The position numbers and the translations under genes are program-made. From Streptosporangiaceae bacterium (GTDB taxonomy: Bacteria > Actinomycetota > Actinomycetes > Streptosporangiales > Streptosporangiaceae), in contig JASHTQ010000080.1 in the NCBI GenBank assembly GCA_030040475.1, positions 1 to 10,653 on the forward strand: a DNA stretch of 10,653 bases, read 5' to 3'. The notes under the pieces are model-generated. The model had not been told where the DNA came from. It searched no databases and saw only the letters and a list, made by a program, of their open reading frames with translations. Shown here piece by piece: positions 1 to 7,465 of the stretch. Each line of letters opens with the position of its first letter. Within the stretch, counting starts at the first letter, position 1.

Positions 1-1
1 C

Positions 2-1348
2 GAGCCGAACTCCACCACGCTGGTCATGAACCTCAAGTCGGCGGTCAACCCGACCTGGTTCACCGACGACCTGCTCGGCCAGGGCCCGATCATCCCGCTG
101 CCCAGCGCGGAGTGGGCGAAGGAGTCGGCGACCGGCGCGGTCATCCCGCCGTCCGGCTGGACCCCCGCGGTGATGGCGAAGATCTTCAACTACCTGACCT
201 CGCAGTCCAAGTCGCTGAGCACCTACGCGACCAACCCGCTGTGGCAGACCGTGGACGGGCCGTACAAGCTGTCGGCCTACACCCCGGCCAACGGCGCGTT
301 CACCATGGTGCCGAACACGACCTACGGCGGCCCGCACGCGAAGAAGGTCTCCAACTTCCAGGGCGTCCCGTTCACCTCGGACACGGCTGAGTTCAACGCG
401 ATCAAGGCCGGCAGCATCGACATCGGCTACGTGCCGCAGGATGACGTGCCGCAGCTGAAGCAGGTCACGAGCCTCGGCTACAACTACTTCGGCATGCCGG
501 ACTACGGCATGAACTTCGCCAACTACAACTTCAAGGACAAGACCGGCGACTTCGACAACATCATCAACCAGCTGTACATCCGCCAGGCGCTTGCGCACCT
601 GGAGGACCAGCAGGGCTGGATCAGCGCGTTCATGCACGGCGCGGGCGCGCCTGCTTACGGGCCGATCCCGGCCTACCCGCAGAGCCCGTACCTGCCTGCT
701 GACGCGGCGACCGACCCGTACCCGTTCAGCGTCCAGTCCGCGATTACCCTGCTGAAGGACAACGGCTGGACGGTCACCCCAGGCGGCACGGACGTGTGCT
801 CGAAGGCGGGCACCGGCGCCGGCGAGTGCGGCGCGGGCATCCCGGCCGGCACGAAGCTGGCCTGGAACTACATCTACAGCACGTCTCCGTCGCTGATCGG
901 CGACCAGGCCGAAGACTTCGTGTCCAAGGCGTCGCAGGCGGGCATCCACATCACGCTGCAGAGCAGCAACTTCAACTACATGATCGCCAACTACCTTGAC
1001 CCGTACGCCCCGGCGAACGAGAACAAGTGGGCGATGCAGGACTTCGGCGGCGAGACCGACGTGCCGTACGCGACCACGTTCGGCCTGTTCAACACCGGCG
1101 GATCCGACCAGATCGGCGACTACAGCAACCCGACAGCCGATGCCCTGATCAACGCCTCCATCTCCGGCGGTGACCCGGCGGCGGTGAAGAACGAGGCGTC
1201 GTTCCTCACCGAGAACCAGCCGGTCCAGTTCCAGCCGAACCCGGACATCATCTGGGCCTGGAAGACCAGCATCTCTGGTCCGCCTATCTCGTTCGAGAAC
1301 CTGACCCAGTACTACGCGACGCCGGAATTCTGGTACTTCACCAAGTAA
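2..1348 (+). CDS. ABC transporter substrate-binding protein, family 5 (peptide type), 5'-truncated
   Basis: This is the C-terminal 448 residues of an extracellular solute-binding protein of the DppA/OppA class (SBP family 5), which captures ligand outside the membrane and delivers it to the permeases encoded next. The reading frame is open from base 2, so the Met codon at 26 is internal and the signal peptide or lipobox lies upstream of the window. Family hallmarks are a GPYKL segment near 260-275, the AEFNAIKAGSIDIGYVPQDD stretch near 390-445 (repeated-lobe motif of SBP_bac_5) and IRQALAHLEDQQ near 580-610. Two cysteines at codons 797 and 827 flank a Gly-rich loop and could form a disulfide. 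The chain ends in the usual way with an aromatic C-terminus (FWYFTK). Family membership is firm. The ligand is inferred to be peptides from the operon, but family 5 proteins also bind nickel chelates, opines or sugars. Confidence 0.93.
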   Translation, partial: EPNSTTLVMNLKSAVNPTWFTDDLLGQGPIIPLPSAEWAKESATGAVIPPSGWTPAVMAKIFNYLTSQSKSLSTYATNPLWQTVDGPYKLSAYTPANGAFTMVPNTTYGGPHAKKVSNFQGVPFTSDTAEFNAIKAGSIDIGYVPQDDVPQLKQVTSLGYNYFGMPDYGMNFANYNFKDKTGDFDNIINQLYIRQALAHLEDQQGWISAFMHGAGAPAYGPIPAYPQSPYLPADAATDPYPFSVQSAITLLKDNGWTVTPGGTDVCSKAGTGAGECGAGIPAGTKLAWNYIYSTSPSLIGDQAEDFVSKASQAGIHITLQSSNFNYMIANYLDPYAPANENKWAMQDFGGETDVPYATTFGLFNTGGSDQIGDYSNPTADALINASISGGDPAAVKNEASFLTENQPVQFQPNPDIIWAWKTSISGPPISFENLTQYYATPEFWYFTK

Positions 1349-1366
1349 CATCCGGCTGATGCTGGA

Positions 1367-1405
1367 CTGCCCTGGCCTCCGGTGATACACCGGAGGCCAG
1401 GGCAG
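1367..1405 (+). terminator. Strong intra-operon stem-loop after the binding-protein gene
   Basis: The arms 1367-1384 and 1388-1405 are perfectly complementary, giving an 18-bp stem around a 3-nt ATA loop (or 16 bp with a 7-nt loop). It begins 19 bp after the binding-protein stop codon. No T-run follows, which is common for actinobacterial terminators. Because the permease and ATPase genes follow on the same strand, I read it as a partial terminator or a 3'-end mRNA stabiliser that would keep binding-protein mRNA in excess over permease mRNA. The structure is seen; the function is inferred. Confidence 0.72.
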
Positions 1406-1473
1406 AGGTTCGGGCGACATGCGGCCAGACGATCCGGTGTCGCGTGGTTGCCCGGTCTGCGGCCCCCCGCCGC

Positions 1474-1487
1474 GGAGGGAAGGCAGG
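1474..1487 (+). promoter_or_regulatory. Ribosome-binding region that decides the first permease start
   Basis: GGAGG at 1474-1478 and AGGCAGG at 1481-1487 lie just before the ATG at 1492. They support that ATG over an in-frame GTG at 1444, which would add 16 polar, Arg-rich residues ahead of the expected membrane-entering N-terminus. Confidence 0.6.
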
Positions 1488-1491
1488 ATCA

Positions 1492-2439
1492 ATGGTCACC
1501 TACCTGGTACGCCGGCTTATTACCTCCGTCATCGTGGTCATCGGCGTTTCCATCTTCATCTTCCTCCTCCTGCACTTGGCCTATCCCTCGCCCGCCAGGG
1601 CGGTGCTCGGCTTGTCGGCAAGGCCGGCCCAGATCAACGCGTGGAACAAGGCCAACGGGTACGACGACCCGGTGATCGTGCAGTACTGGCACTACGTGGA
1701 CGGCCTGCTGCACGGCAACCTCGGGTACTCCTACGTGGAGAACCAGTCCGTCCTCGCGCTGTTCCAGGAGCGCACCGCGCGCAGCGTGTACCTGTCGGGG
1801 ATCTCGCTGGTGTTCGCCGTGGCGATCGCCATACCGCTGGGCATCTTCCAGGCGGTCAAGCGGAACTCCGTCGGCGACAACGTGGTGACCAGCGCGGCGT
1901 TCATCCTGTACTCGATGCCGTCCTTCTTCCTCGGCCTGATCCTCATCCAGGTGCTCGCGCTCTCGTTCCCGATCTTCAGTTTCGAGGGCAGCCAATCCCA
2001 GTCCATCTGGGTCGTGATCGGCGACTGGAACGCGATGACGCTGCCGATCGCGACGCTGACGTTGATCACGGTCGCGAGCTATTCCCGATATATGCGATCC
2101 GCGTCCATGGATGTGCTCGCGCAGGACTACATAAAGGTGGCACGGGCTAAAGGCCTGCCCGAGAGACTCGTGCTGTTCCGGCACCTGGTGCGCAACGCCA
2201 GCCTGCCGATGGTGACGCTCGTCGGCCTCTCGCTGCCGGGGCTGCTGGCGGGCAACCTGATCACTGAATCCTTGTTCAACTACCCCGGCCTGGGATTGCT
2301 CTTCTTCGAGAGCCTGCAAAAGGTCGACTACCCGGTGATGCTCGCCTACACCCTGGCGGGCGCCGTTCTTGTCGTCGTCGGCAACCTGATCGCGGATATC
2401 GCCCTCACCGTGGCGGACCCGCGCATCCGGCTGGCATGA
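1492..2439 (+). CDS. ABC transporter permease, DppB/OppB type
   Basis: This 315-residue inner-membrane permease forms one half of the translocation channel of a peptide-type importer. The N-terminus MVTYLVRRLI followed by a hydrophobic helix (about 9-30) is typical of DppB. Further membrane segments fall near 100-120, 132-156, 180-197, 237-259 and 283-305, giving six. The cytoplasmic EAA loop, which docks on the ATPase, is at about 204-222 (MDVLAQDYIKVARAKGL), followed by the usual RNASLPMVTLVGL and ESLFNYPGLG motifs. Length is normal for the family. The ATG at 1492 is chosen for its ribosome-binding site and hydrophobic start. It lies 143 bp after the binding-protein gene, with a stem-loop between, and 28 bp before the second permease gene, so cotranscription is likely. 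Transport role is firm; substrate is not. Confidence 0.95.
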   Translation: MVTYLVRRLITSVIVVIGVSIFIFLLLHLAYPSPARAVLGLSARPAQINAWNKANGYDDPVIVQYWHYVDGLLHGNLGYSYVENQSVLALFQERTARSVYLSGISLVFAVAIAIPLGIFQAVKRNSVGDNVVTSAAFILYSMPSFFLGLILIQVLALSFPIFSFEGSQSQSIWVVIGDWNAMTLPIATLTLITVASYSRYMRSASMDVLAQDYIKVARAKGLPERLVLFRHLVRNASLPMVTLVGLSLPGLLAGNLITESLFNYPGLGLLFFESLQKVDYPVMLAYTLAGAVLVVVGNLIADIALTVADPRIRLA

Positions 2440-2467
2440 CCGGCCAGGCACAGGTAAGGAGGCAGTC

Positions 2468-3382
2468 ATGGCGATGAACTCTCTACCGCCGCTGGACGTG
2501 CAGCGTGCTCCCGAGGGCGGCGAGGTCGGCGCGGTCCAGAGCGGATGGCGGCTCGCGCTGCGCGAGTTCAGCAGCAACAGGCTGGCCGTGATCGGCGTCG
2601 GCATCCTCGTCTTCTTCGTGCTGTTCTCTTTCGTCGGGCCGCTGCTGTACCACACCGACCAGCTCGACACCAACCCCATCATCGCGAACCAGCCGCCCTC
2701 GGGGGCCCACCTGCTTGGCACCGACGGCGAGGGGTTCGACGAGCTCGGCCGGATGATGAAGGGCGGGCAGGCGGCGCTGGAGATCGGCTTCTTCGCCGCG
2801 GCCGTCGCGATCGTGATCGGCGCGCTGTGGGGCGCCGTCTCCGGCTTGGTCGGCGGCATCGTGGACTCGATCATGATGCGCGTCGTCGACGTGTTCCTCG
2901 CCGTGCCGTTCCTGTTCGTGGTGCTGATCCTGGCGGTCAAGTTCGGCGCGACAGTGCTGTCGCTGAGCCTGGTGATCGGCTTCTTCGCCTGGCAGGTCCC
3001 GGCCCGGCTGGTCCGCGGCGAGGTGCTCACGCTGAGAGAGCGCGACTTCGTCCTTGCCGCCCGAACATCGGGTTCGAGCAGCTGGCGCCTGATCTCCAGG
3101 CACCTGCTGCCGAACGCGCTCGGCGTGGTGATCGTGAACGTGACCTTCCAGGTCGCGGACGCCATCCTGGCCGTCTCTTACGTCGGCTTCCTCGGCTTCG
3201 GCCTGCACTTCCCCAGCGTCGACTGGGGCGACCAGCTGGCCAACGGCAGTAACTTCCTCGAGGATGGGTACTGGTGGCAGATCTTCCCGGTGGGTGCCTG
3301 CATCGTGCTCACCGTGATGGGACTCAACTTCATCGGTGACGCGTTGCGCGACGCCATGGACGTGCGGTTGAGACGCCGGTAG
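2468..3382 (+). CDS. ABC transporter permease, DppC/OppC type
   Basis: This 304-residue permease is the partner of the DppB-like protein. An N-terminal cytoplasmic tail of about 35 residues leads to the OppC_N segment (FSSNRLAVIGVGILV, 34-48) and first membrane helix. The signature HLLGTDGEGFDELGRMMKGG (81-100) matches the HLLGTDxxGRD region of DppC. Membrane segments follow near 105-128, 138-158, 160-180, 215-240 and 270-290. The EAA loop at about 185-216 contains ERDFVLAARTSGSS. The start ATG has an excellent ribosome-binding site, AAGGAGG at 2456-2462, five bases upstream. A second in-frame ATG at 2474 is less well placed. It is 28 bp after the first permease gene, so the two are probably expressed as a pair. 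Confidence 0.95.
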   Translation: MAMNSLPPLDVQRAPEGGEVGAVQSGWRLALREFSSNRLAVIGVGILVFFVLFSFVGPLLYHTDQLDTNPIIANQPPSGAHLLGTDGEGFDELGRMMKGGQAALEIGFFAAAVAIVIGALWGAVSGLVGGIVDSIMMRVVDVFLAVPFLFVVLILAVKFGATVLSLSLVIGFFAWQVPARLVRGEVLTLRERDFVLAARTSGSSSWRLISRHLLPNALGVVIVNVTFQVADAILAVSYVGFLGFGLHFPSVDWGDQLANGSNFLEDGYWWQIFPVGACIVLTVMGLNFIGDALRDAMDVRLRRR

Positions 3383-3386
3383 CGGC

Positions 3387-3403
3387 CGCCCGCCGCGCGG
3401 GCG
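3387..3403 (+). other. Short GC-rich hairpin between permease and ATPase genes
   Basis: CGCCCGC at 3387-3393 pairs with GCGGGCG at 3397-3403 around a 3-nt loop, four bases after the DppC-type stop codon. It has no T-run and may only modulate mRNA stability or reflect local GC richness. Confidence 0.3.
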
Positions 3404-3451
3404 AGCAGGGATGATCACCCAAAGCCACCACACACGAGAGGTAGCGGCCTG

Positions 3452-5695
3452 ATGGCCCCAGTCCTTGACATCCAGAACCTGTCGACGCATATCAAGCTCA
3501 CCAGCTCCGTCGTACAGGCTGTCGGCAACGTTGACATGCACATCGACTCCGGCGAGACGCTCGGCGTCGTCGGGGAGTCCGGCTGCGGCAAGTCCATGAC
3601 CGGCCTGTCGATCATGGGGCTGCTGCCGCCGGGCGGGTCGATCGTCAACGGCTCGGTCAAGCTGGAGGGTCGCGAGCTCGTCGGCCTGAAAGAGGAGGAG
3701 CTGCGCCGGGTCCGCGGCAACGAGGTCGCGATGATCTTCCAGGATCCGCTTACCTCGCTCGACCCCACGAAGACCATCGGCTACCAGGTCGGCGAGCCGG
3801 TGCGGCTGCACAGGGGCGCCTCGCGATCCGAGGCGCAGGACCGGGCGGTCGAGGTGCTGTCGCTGGTCGGCCTGCCGAGGCCGAAGGAGCGTCTCGACGA
3901 CTTCCCGCACCAGCTCTCCGGCGGCCTGCGCCAGCGCGTGATGATCGCGATGGCGCTGGCCTGCGAGCCCAAGCTGCTGATCGCCGACGAGCCGACCACC
4001 GCGCTCGACGTCACCATCCAGGCCCAGATCCTCACCCTGCTCAAGGACCTGAAGGACCGGCTCGGCATGGCCATGCTGCTGATCACCCACGACATGGGCG
4101 TCATCGCCGGGCATGCGGACAGGGTCAACGTGATGTACGCGGGCCGGGTGGTGGAGACGGCCGAGGTCACCGACCTCTTCCGGGAGATGCACCACCCCTA
4201 CACCCAGGCCCTGCTCGCCTCCATCCCCCAGCTCAGCCAGGACGCGAGGAAGGCACTGCACGCGATTCCCGGCCTGCCGCCAGACCTGTCGCACCCGCCG
4301 CAGGGCTGCCGCTTCGCGCCCAGGTGCTCGCGGGCCACGGACAAGTGCCGCGCCGAGGAGCCGCCGCTGGCGGGCAAGACCTCCGACCACCTGTTCTCCT
4401 GCTGGCACCCGGTCGACGGGCCGCTCACCCTGGCCCTGATCGGCGAGGGCGGCCCCGACGCCGCGAGCACCGGCCTGGTGGCACCGACCGCCGAGCCCGG
4501 ATTCGTCGAGGACGAGCCGGTCGCCGACACCGGCGCGGCGGGCACCGCGGCGGCCAACGGCGATTCCGGGACCGCGGCCGTCGCCGCCGGCCTGACCCAG
4601 ACGGCCGACGGGCGCCTTGAAGTGGCCGAGCGCGAGGTTACGGCGACCGACGGCGACGGCACCGCTCCGCTGCTCGACCTGCGCCACCTGGTCAAGGAGT
4701 ACCCGGTCACCTCGGGAGCGATCTTGCAGCGCAAGGTGGCTAGCGTCAAGGCAGTGTCGGATGTCTCCTTCTCGGTGCCGGAGGGCACGACGTTCGGCCT
4801 GGTCGGCGAGTCCGGCTGCGGCAAGACGACGATCGGCAAGATGATCGTGGCGCTGGAGCGGCCGAACTCCGGCGCCGTGACCCTCGGCGGCGTGGACGTG
4901 TCCAGGCTGCACGGCGCCCAGCTCCGCCGTAAGCGCCGCGACCTGCAGCTGATGTTCCAGGACCCGCACTCCTCCCTGGACCCGAGGATGCGGGTCGGGA
5001 CGATCATCGCCGAGCCGCTCGCGGTCCAGCATCTCGGCAGCAAGCGTGCCCAGCGGGACCGCGTCTTCGAACTGCTCAGCGAGGTCGGACTGCCGCGGAA
5101 CGCGGTGGAACGGTACCCGCACGAGTTTTCCGGCGGTCAGCGGCAGCGCATCGGCCTGGCCAGGGCGCTCACCTTGAACCCGCGGCTGATCGTGGCGGAC
5201 GAGCCGGTCAGCGCGCTCGACGTGTCGATCAGGGCGCAGGTCCTGAACCTGATGAAGCGGCTGCAGGCCGCGCACGGCCTCACCTACGTGGTCATCTCGC
5301 ACGACCTCGCCGTGGTCAAGTACATGGCCGACCGGATCGGCGTCATGTACCTGGGCAAGCTGGTCGAGATCGGCTCCGCGCAGGACATCTACGAGCGCGC
5401 CGCGCACCCGTATACGGCCGGCCTGATCGCCACGATCCCGGTGCCCGAGCCCACCGCGGAGCGCGCCAAGCAGGGCGCCGCGATCAAGGGCGAACTGCCG
5501 AGCCCGGTCAATCCGCCGTCCGGGTGCAGGTTCCGCACCCGTTGCCAGTTCGCGCAGGAGCGTTGCTCCGCCGAGGAGCCCCTGCTCCGCTCGTTCGGCC
5601 CGGGTCACATGGCGGCCTGCCACTTCCCGCTGCAGACGGCGTACGGCGCGGAGGCGGACACTCCCGCCATGACCAGCACAGGGGCGCCGGACTAG
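3452..5695 (+). CDS. Fused dipeptide ABC transporter ATPase (DppD-DppF type, two nucleotide-binding domains)
   Basis: This 747-residue protein carries both ATPase domains of the importer, so one chain should energise both permeases. Domain 1: Walker A GESGCGKS 41-48, Q-loop FQD 96-98, signature LSGGLRQ 155-161, Walker B LLIADEP 175-181, switch His213. Domain 2: Walker A GESGCGKT 452-459, FQD 502-504, signature FSGGQRQ 559-565, Walker B LIVADEP 579-585, switch His617. No catalytic residue appears lost. Each half ends in the oligopeptide-transporter C-terminal region with four cysteines (286, 292, 299, 317 and 692, 698, 705, 723), a spacing associated in DppD-type proteins with an iron-sulfur cluster. 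An Ala/Gly/Asp-rich linker (about 320-405) joins the halves. In many bacteria these are two genes, dppD and dppF; fusions are known. A purine-rich GAGAGG at 3436-3441 supports the ATG at 3452. Confidence 0.95.
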   Translation: MAPVLDIQNLSTHIKLTSSVVQAVGNVDMHIDSGETLGVVGESGCGKSMTGLSIMGLLPPGGSIVNGSVKLEGRELVGLKEEELRRVRGNEVAMIFQDPLTSLDPTKTIGYQVGEPVRLHRGASRSEAQDRAVEVLSLVGLPRPKERLDDFPHQLSGGLRQRVMIAMALACEPKLLIADEPTTALDVTIQAQILTLLKDLKDRLGMAMLLITHDMGVIAGHADRVNVMYAGRVVETAEVTDLFREMHHPYTQALLASIPQLSQDARKALHAIPGLPPDLSHPPQGCRFAPRCSRATDKCRAEEPPLAGKTSDHLFSCWHPVDGPLTLALIGEGGPDAASTGLVAPTAEPGFVEDEPVADTGAAGTAAANGDSGTAAVAAGLTQTADGRLEVAEREVTATDGDGTAPLLDLRHLVKEYPVTSGAILQRKVASVKAVSDVSFSVPEGTTFGLVGESGCGKTTIGKMIVALERPNSGAVTLGGVDVSRLHGAQLRRKRRDLQLMFQDPHSSLDPRMRVGTIIAEPLAVQHLGSKRAQRDRVFELLSEVGLPRNAVERYPHEFSGGQRQRIGLARALTLNPRLIVADEPVSALDVSIRAQVLNLMKRLQAAHGLTYVVISHDLAVVKYMADRIGVMYLGKLVEIGSAQDIYERAAHPYTAGLIATIPVPEPTAERAKQGAAIKGELPSPVNPPSGCRFRTRCQFAQERCSAEEPLLRSFGPGHMAACHFPLQTAYGAEADTPAMTSTGAPD

Positions 5696-5715
5696 CAGGT
5701 ATCTGCGTCATCCCC

Positions 5716-5744
5716 TTGCCCTGGCGACGGATGATGCCGATACT
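5716..5744 (+). promoter_or_regulatory. Candidate sigma70-type promoter for the FHA gene
   Basis: TTGCCC at 5716-5721 and GATACT at 5739-5744 are separated by 17 bp, each matching the consensus at four of six positions. The predicted transcription start, about seven bases after the -10 hexamer, falls at 5751-5752, on the ATG at 5752. This would give a leaderless mRNA and separate this gene from the importer operon. It is a sequence match only. Confidence 0.4.
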
Positions 5745-5751
5745 CCATTTC

Positions 5752-6609
5752 ATGGGAGGGTCGGCGGCGGACACGCCTACAACGCCCGATTTCCTCCGCG
5801 CCTCCGACGCGGAGCGTGACCACGCGGTCGACGAGCTCAAGAAGGAGTTCGTCGACGGCCGGCTCTCGCACGAGACGTTCGTCTACCGGATGCACAGCGC
5901 CCTCGGCGCCAAGAACCACGGCCAGCTGGCCCGGCTGTTCGCCGATCTCCCGCCGCGCCGGCCCCGCCTGCTGGCCCGGGCGTGGGCCTTTCTCCGCGGC
6001 CGGCGCGCGGACGACCCCGATTCGATGCCGCTGCCCGCGATGCCGCAGGGGCCTTACGGGGTTCCCGCTCCCGGGTTTCCCGCGACGCACCTGGCCGCGC
6101 CCGGATACCAGGCAATGGCGGCGCACGGCCACCCGCCGCAGTTGCATGACCCCTACGGTCGCCCTGGCCCCTACGGCTTCCCCGGTCCCCCCGGTCCCCC
6201 CGAGAGCAGCGGATCCGGCCAGCCCGGTGTCCCGATGCCGCTTTTCTTCCCGCCGGGCAGCGGGACCAGCTTCACGATCGGGCGGACCCAGGAATGCGAC
6301 CTCCGCATCGCCGACCTGTCGGTGTCGCGCCTGCACGCCAGGCTGGTCCGGGTCGAGGACGGCTGGCTGCTCCGCGACCTCGGATCACACAACGGCACCC
6401 GGGTGAACGGCTGGCTGATCCGCGAGCCGGTCCCGGTGCGGGCCGGGGACCGGGTCGAGTTCGGCTCCGCGCTGTTCGTCATCCAGGAGCCGGTCGCCGG
6501 ACCCGCCCCCGTCGTGCTGCCCGCCCCCGTCGTGCTGCCCGCCCCCGTCACCGGCCCGGTCGTCCAGGACGGCCAGGACGGCCAGGAAAACCCGGCGCCG
6601 CCTGAGTAA
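5752..6609 (+). CDS. DUF1707 and FHA domain-containing protein
   Basis: This 285-residue protein starts with a DUF1707 domain (about 15-66, opening LRASDAERDHAVDEL), a short helical actinobacterial domain of unknown role. A Pro/Gly/Ala-rich linker (about 67-165) follows and includes five consecutive Gly-X-Y triplets (136-150). A complete FHA domain lies at about 172-246. The FHA domain has the residues for phosphothreonine binding: GR at 177-178, SRLHA at 192-196 and NGTRVNG at 214-220. It should therefore act as a cytoplasmic adaptor for targets of Ser/Thr kinases; no kinase of that kind is encoded here. The tail (about 250-285) is short repeats of PAPVVL and QDG. The start is uncertain: ATG at 5731, 5734 and 5752 are in frame and none has a good ribosome-binding site. 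I prefer 5752 because it matches the predicted transcription start. The partner is unknown. Confidence 0.85.
   Translation: MGGSAADTPTTPDFLRASDAERDHAVDELKKEFVDGRLSHETFVYRMHSALGAKNHGQLARLFADLPPRRPRLLARAWAFLRGRRADDPDSMPLPAMPQGPYGVPAPGFPATHLAAPGYQAMAAHGHPPQLHDPYGRPGPYGFPGPPGPPESSGSGQPGVPMPLFFPPGSGTSFTIGRTQECDLRIADLSVSRLHARLVRVEDGWLLRDLGSHNGTRVNGWLIREPVPVRAGDRVEFGSALFVIQEPVAGPAPVVLPAPVVLPAPVTGPVVQDGQDGQENPAPPE
6502..6549 (+). repeat. 18-bp tandem repeat, 2.7 copies, in the FHA gene
   Basis: The unit CCCGCCCCCGTCGTGCTG occurs at 6502-6519 and 6520-6537, and its first 12 bases again at 6538-6549. It encodes PAPVVL, PAPVVL, PAPV. The copies are identical, so expansion or slippage is probably recent. 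Confidence 0.85.
6564..6588 (+). repeat. 9-bp tandem repeat in the FHA gene tail
   Basis: CCAGGACGG occurs at 6564-6572 and 6573-6581, followed by a partial third copy. It is in frame and contributes the QDGQDGQE tail. Together with the 18-bp repeat just upstream, it marks a slippage-prone 3' end. Confidence 0.7.
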
Positions 6610-6643
6610 GCGGCGCACGGTCGGGCTCCAGCCGCGAACCGGC

Positions 6644-6649
6644 TAGAGT
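6644..6649 (+). promoter_or_regulatory. Candidate -10 element for the phosphatase-DUF3090-kinase unit
   Basis: TAGAGT fits the TAnnnT pattern of actinobacterial -10 elements and ends eight bases before the GTG at 6658, a spacing that would give a leaderless or nearly leaderless mRNA. No clear -35 hexamer is visible. The purine run GGAAGG at 6651-6656 is too close to the start codon (one base) to be a normal ribosome-binding site. Confidence 0.35.
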
Positions 6650-6657
6650 CGGAAGGC

Positions 6658-7461
6658 GTGACAACGGTTCTGCTGGTGCGGCACGGGCTGACCGCGACGA
6701 CCGGTCATGTGCTGACCGGGTGGACGCCGGGCATCGCGCTGGATGACAGGGGCCAGGCCCAGGCGGCCGCGCTCGCGGCCAGGCTCGCTCCGCTGCCGCT
6801 CGCCGCCATCGTCAGCAGCCCGCTGGAGCGCTGCATGCAGACCGCGGCGGCAATCGCCGCCGGCCGGGCCGGTCAGCCGGTCCTCACCGACGAGCGGGTC
6901 GGAGAGTGCAAGTACGGAGACTGGACCGGCCAGCCGCTGAAACGGCTGGCCGGCGAGCGGCTCTGGCGCGTCGTGCAGACCCACCCGAGCGCGGTGACCT
7001 TCCCCGGCGGTGAGTCGATGCCCGACATGCAGCACCGGGCGGTGGCCGCGGTCAGGGACTGGAACGCGCGGCTCGGCCAGGACGCGACGTACCTCGTCTG
7101 CTCGCACGGCGATGTCATCAAGGCGATCGTCGCGGATAGCCTGGGATTGCACCTCGATCAGTGCCAGCGGATCCAGGCGGATCCCTGTTCGCTGACCGTG
7201 ATCCGGTACACGCCGCTGCGGCCCTTCCTGGTCCGGATGAACGACAGAGGAGGCGGGGTGGACGACCTCATGCCGCGGGTCGGCCCCGGTTCGCACGGCC
7301 AAGACGGGAGACGCGACCATGGGGACGCCAGCGACGCGGCCGTCGGCGGAGGCTCCGGCGGAGCGGACGCGGCAGCCATGCCAAGCGGCGCCGCCAGCAA
7401 CCAGGCAGACGGCCACCCGGTACCTTCTAGTCGCCGGCAGTCGGCGGACACGCGAGGATAG
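6658..7461 (+). CDS. Histidine phosphatase superfamily protein (phosphoglycerate-mutase-like, MSMEG_4193 type)
   Basis: This 267-residue protein belongs to the branch of the histidine phosphatase superfamily annotated in actinobacteria as a probable phosphomutase (TIGR03848/MSMEG_4193 type, recalled). The catalytic core is complete: RHG at 8-10 with nucleophile His9, Arg58 in SSPLERCMQT, the likely acid Glu83 in GECKYGDW, and His150 in CSHGD. It should form a phosphohistidine and dephosphorylate a small metabolite; the substrate is unknown. The catalytic domain ends near 195. The remaining 70 or so residues are Gly/Ala/Asp-rich and probably disordered. The GTG start is favoured because it places MTTVLLVRHG at the N-terminus, as expected. 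The gene ends four bases before the DUF3090 start, indicating coupled translation with the next two genes. Confidence 0.92.
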   Translation: MTTVLLVRHGLTATTGHVLTGWTPGIALDDRGQAQAAALAARLAPLPLAAIVSSPLERCMQTAAAIAAGRAGQPVLTDERVGECKYGDWTGQPLKRLAGERLWRVVQTHPSAVTFPGGESMPDMQHRAVAAVRDWNARLGQDATYLVCSHGDVIKAIVADSLGLHLDQCQRIQADPCSLTVIRYTPLRPFLVRMNDRGGGVDDLMPRVGPGSHGQDGRRDHGDASDAAVGGGSGGADAAAMPSGAASNQADGHPVPSSRRQSADTRG

Positions 7462-7465
7462 GACT

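Noticed and set aside
1489..3165. A 558-codon open frame on the - strand across both permease genes
   Set aside because: It is antisense to two well-supported permeases, has low-complexity composition and no family motif.
2483..5623. A 1046-codon open frame on the - strand across the DppC-type and ATPase genes
   Set aside because: It is antisense to two clear importer genes, has His/Arg/Gln/Asp-rich composition typical of shadow frames in GC-rich DNA, and shows no recognisable domain.
6630..6644. Small hairpin (5-bp stem) between the FHA and phosphatase genes as a terminator
   Set aside because: The stem is only 5 bp, has no T-run, overlaps the candidate -10 element and is expected by chance at this GC content.
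7319..7465. Upstream in-frame start that would extend DUF3090 by 49 residues
   Set aside because: It reads through the phosphatase tail in another frame, while ATG 7466 has a ribosome-binding site and the family-typical N-terminus.
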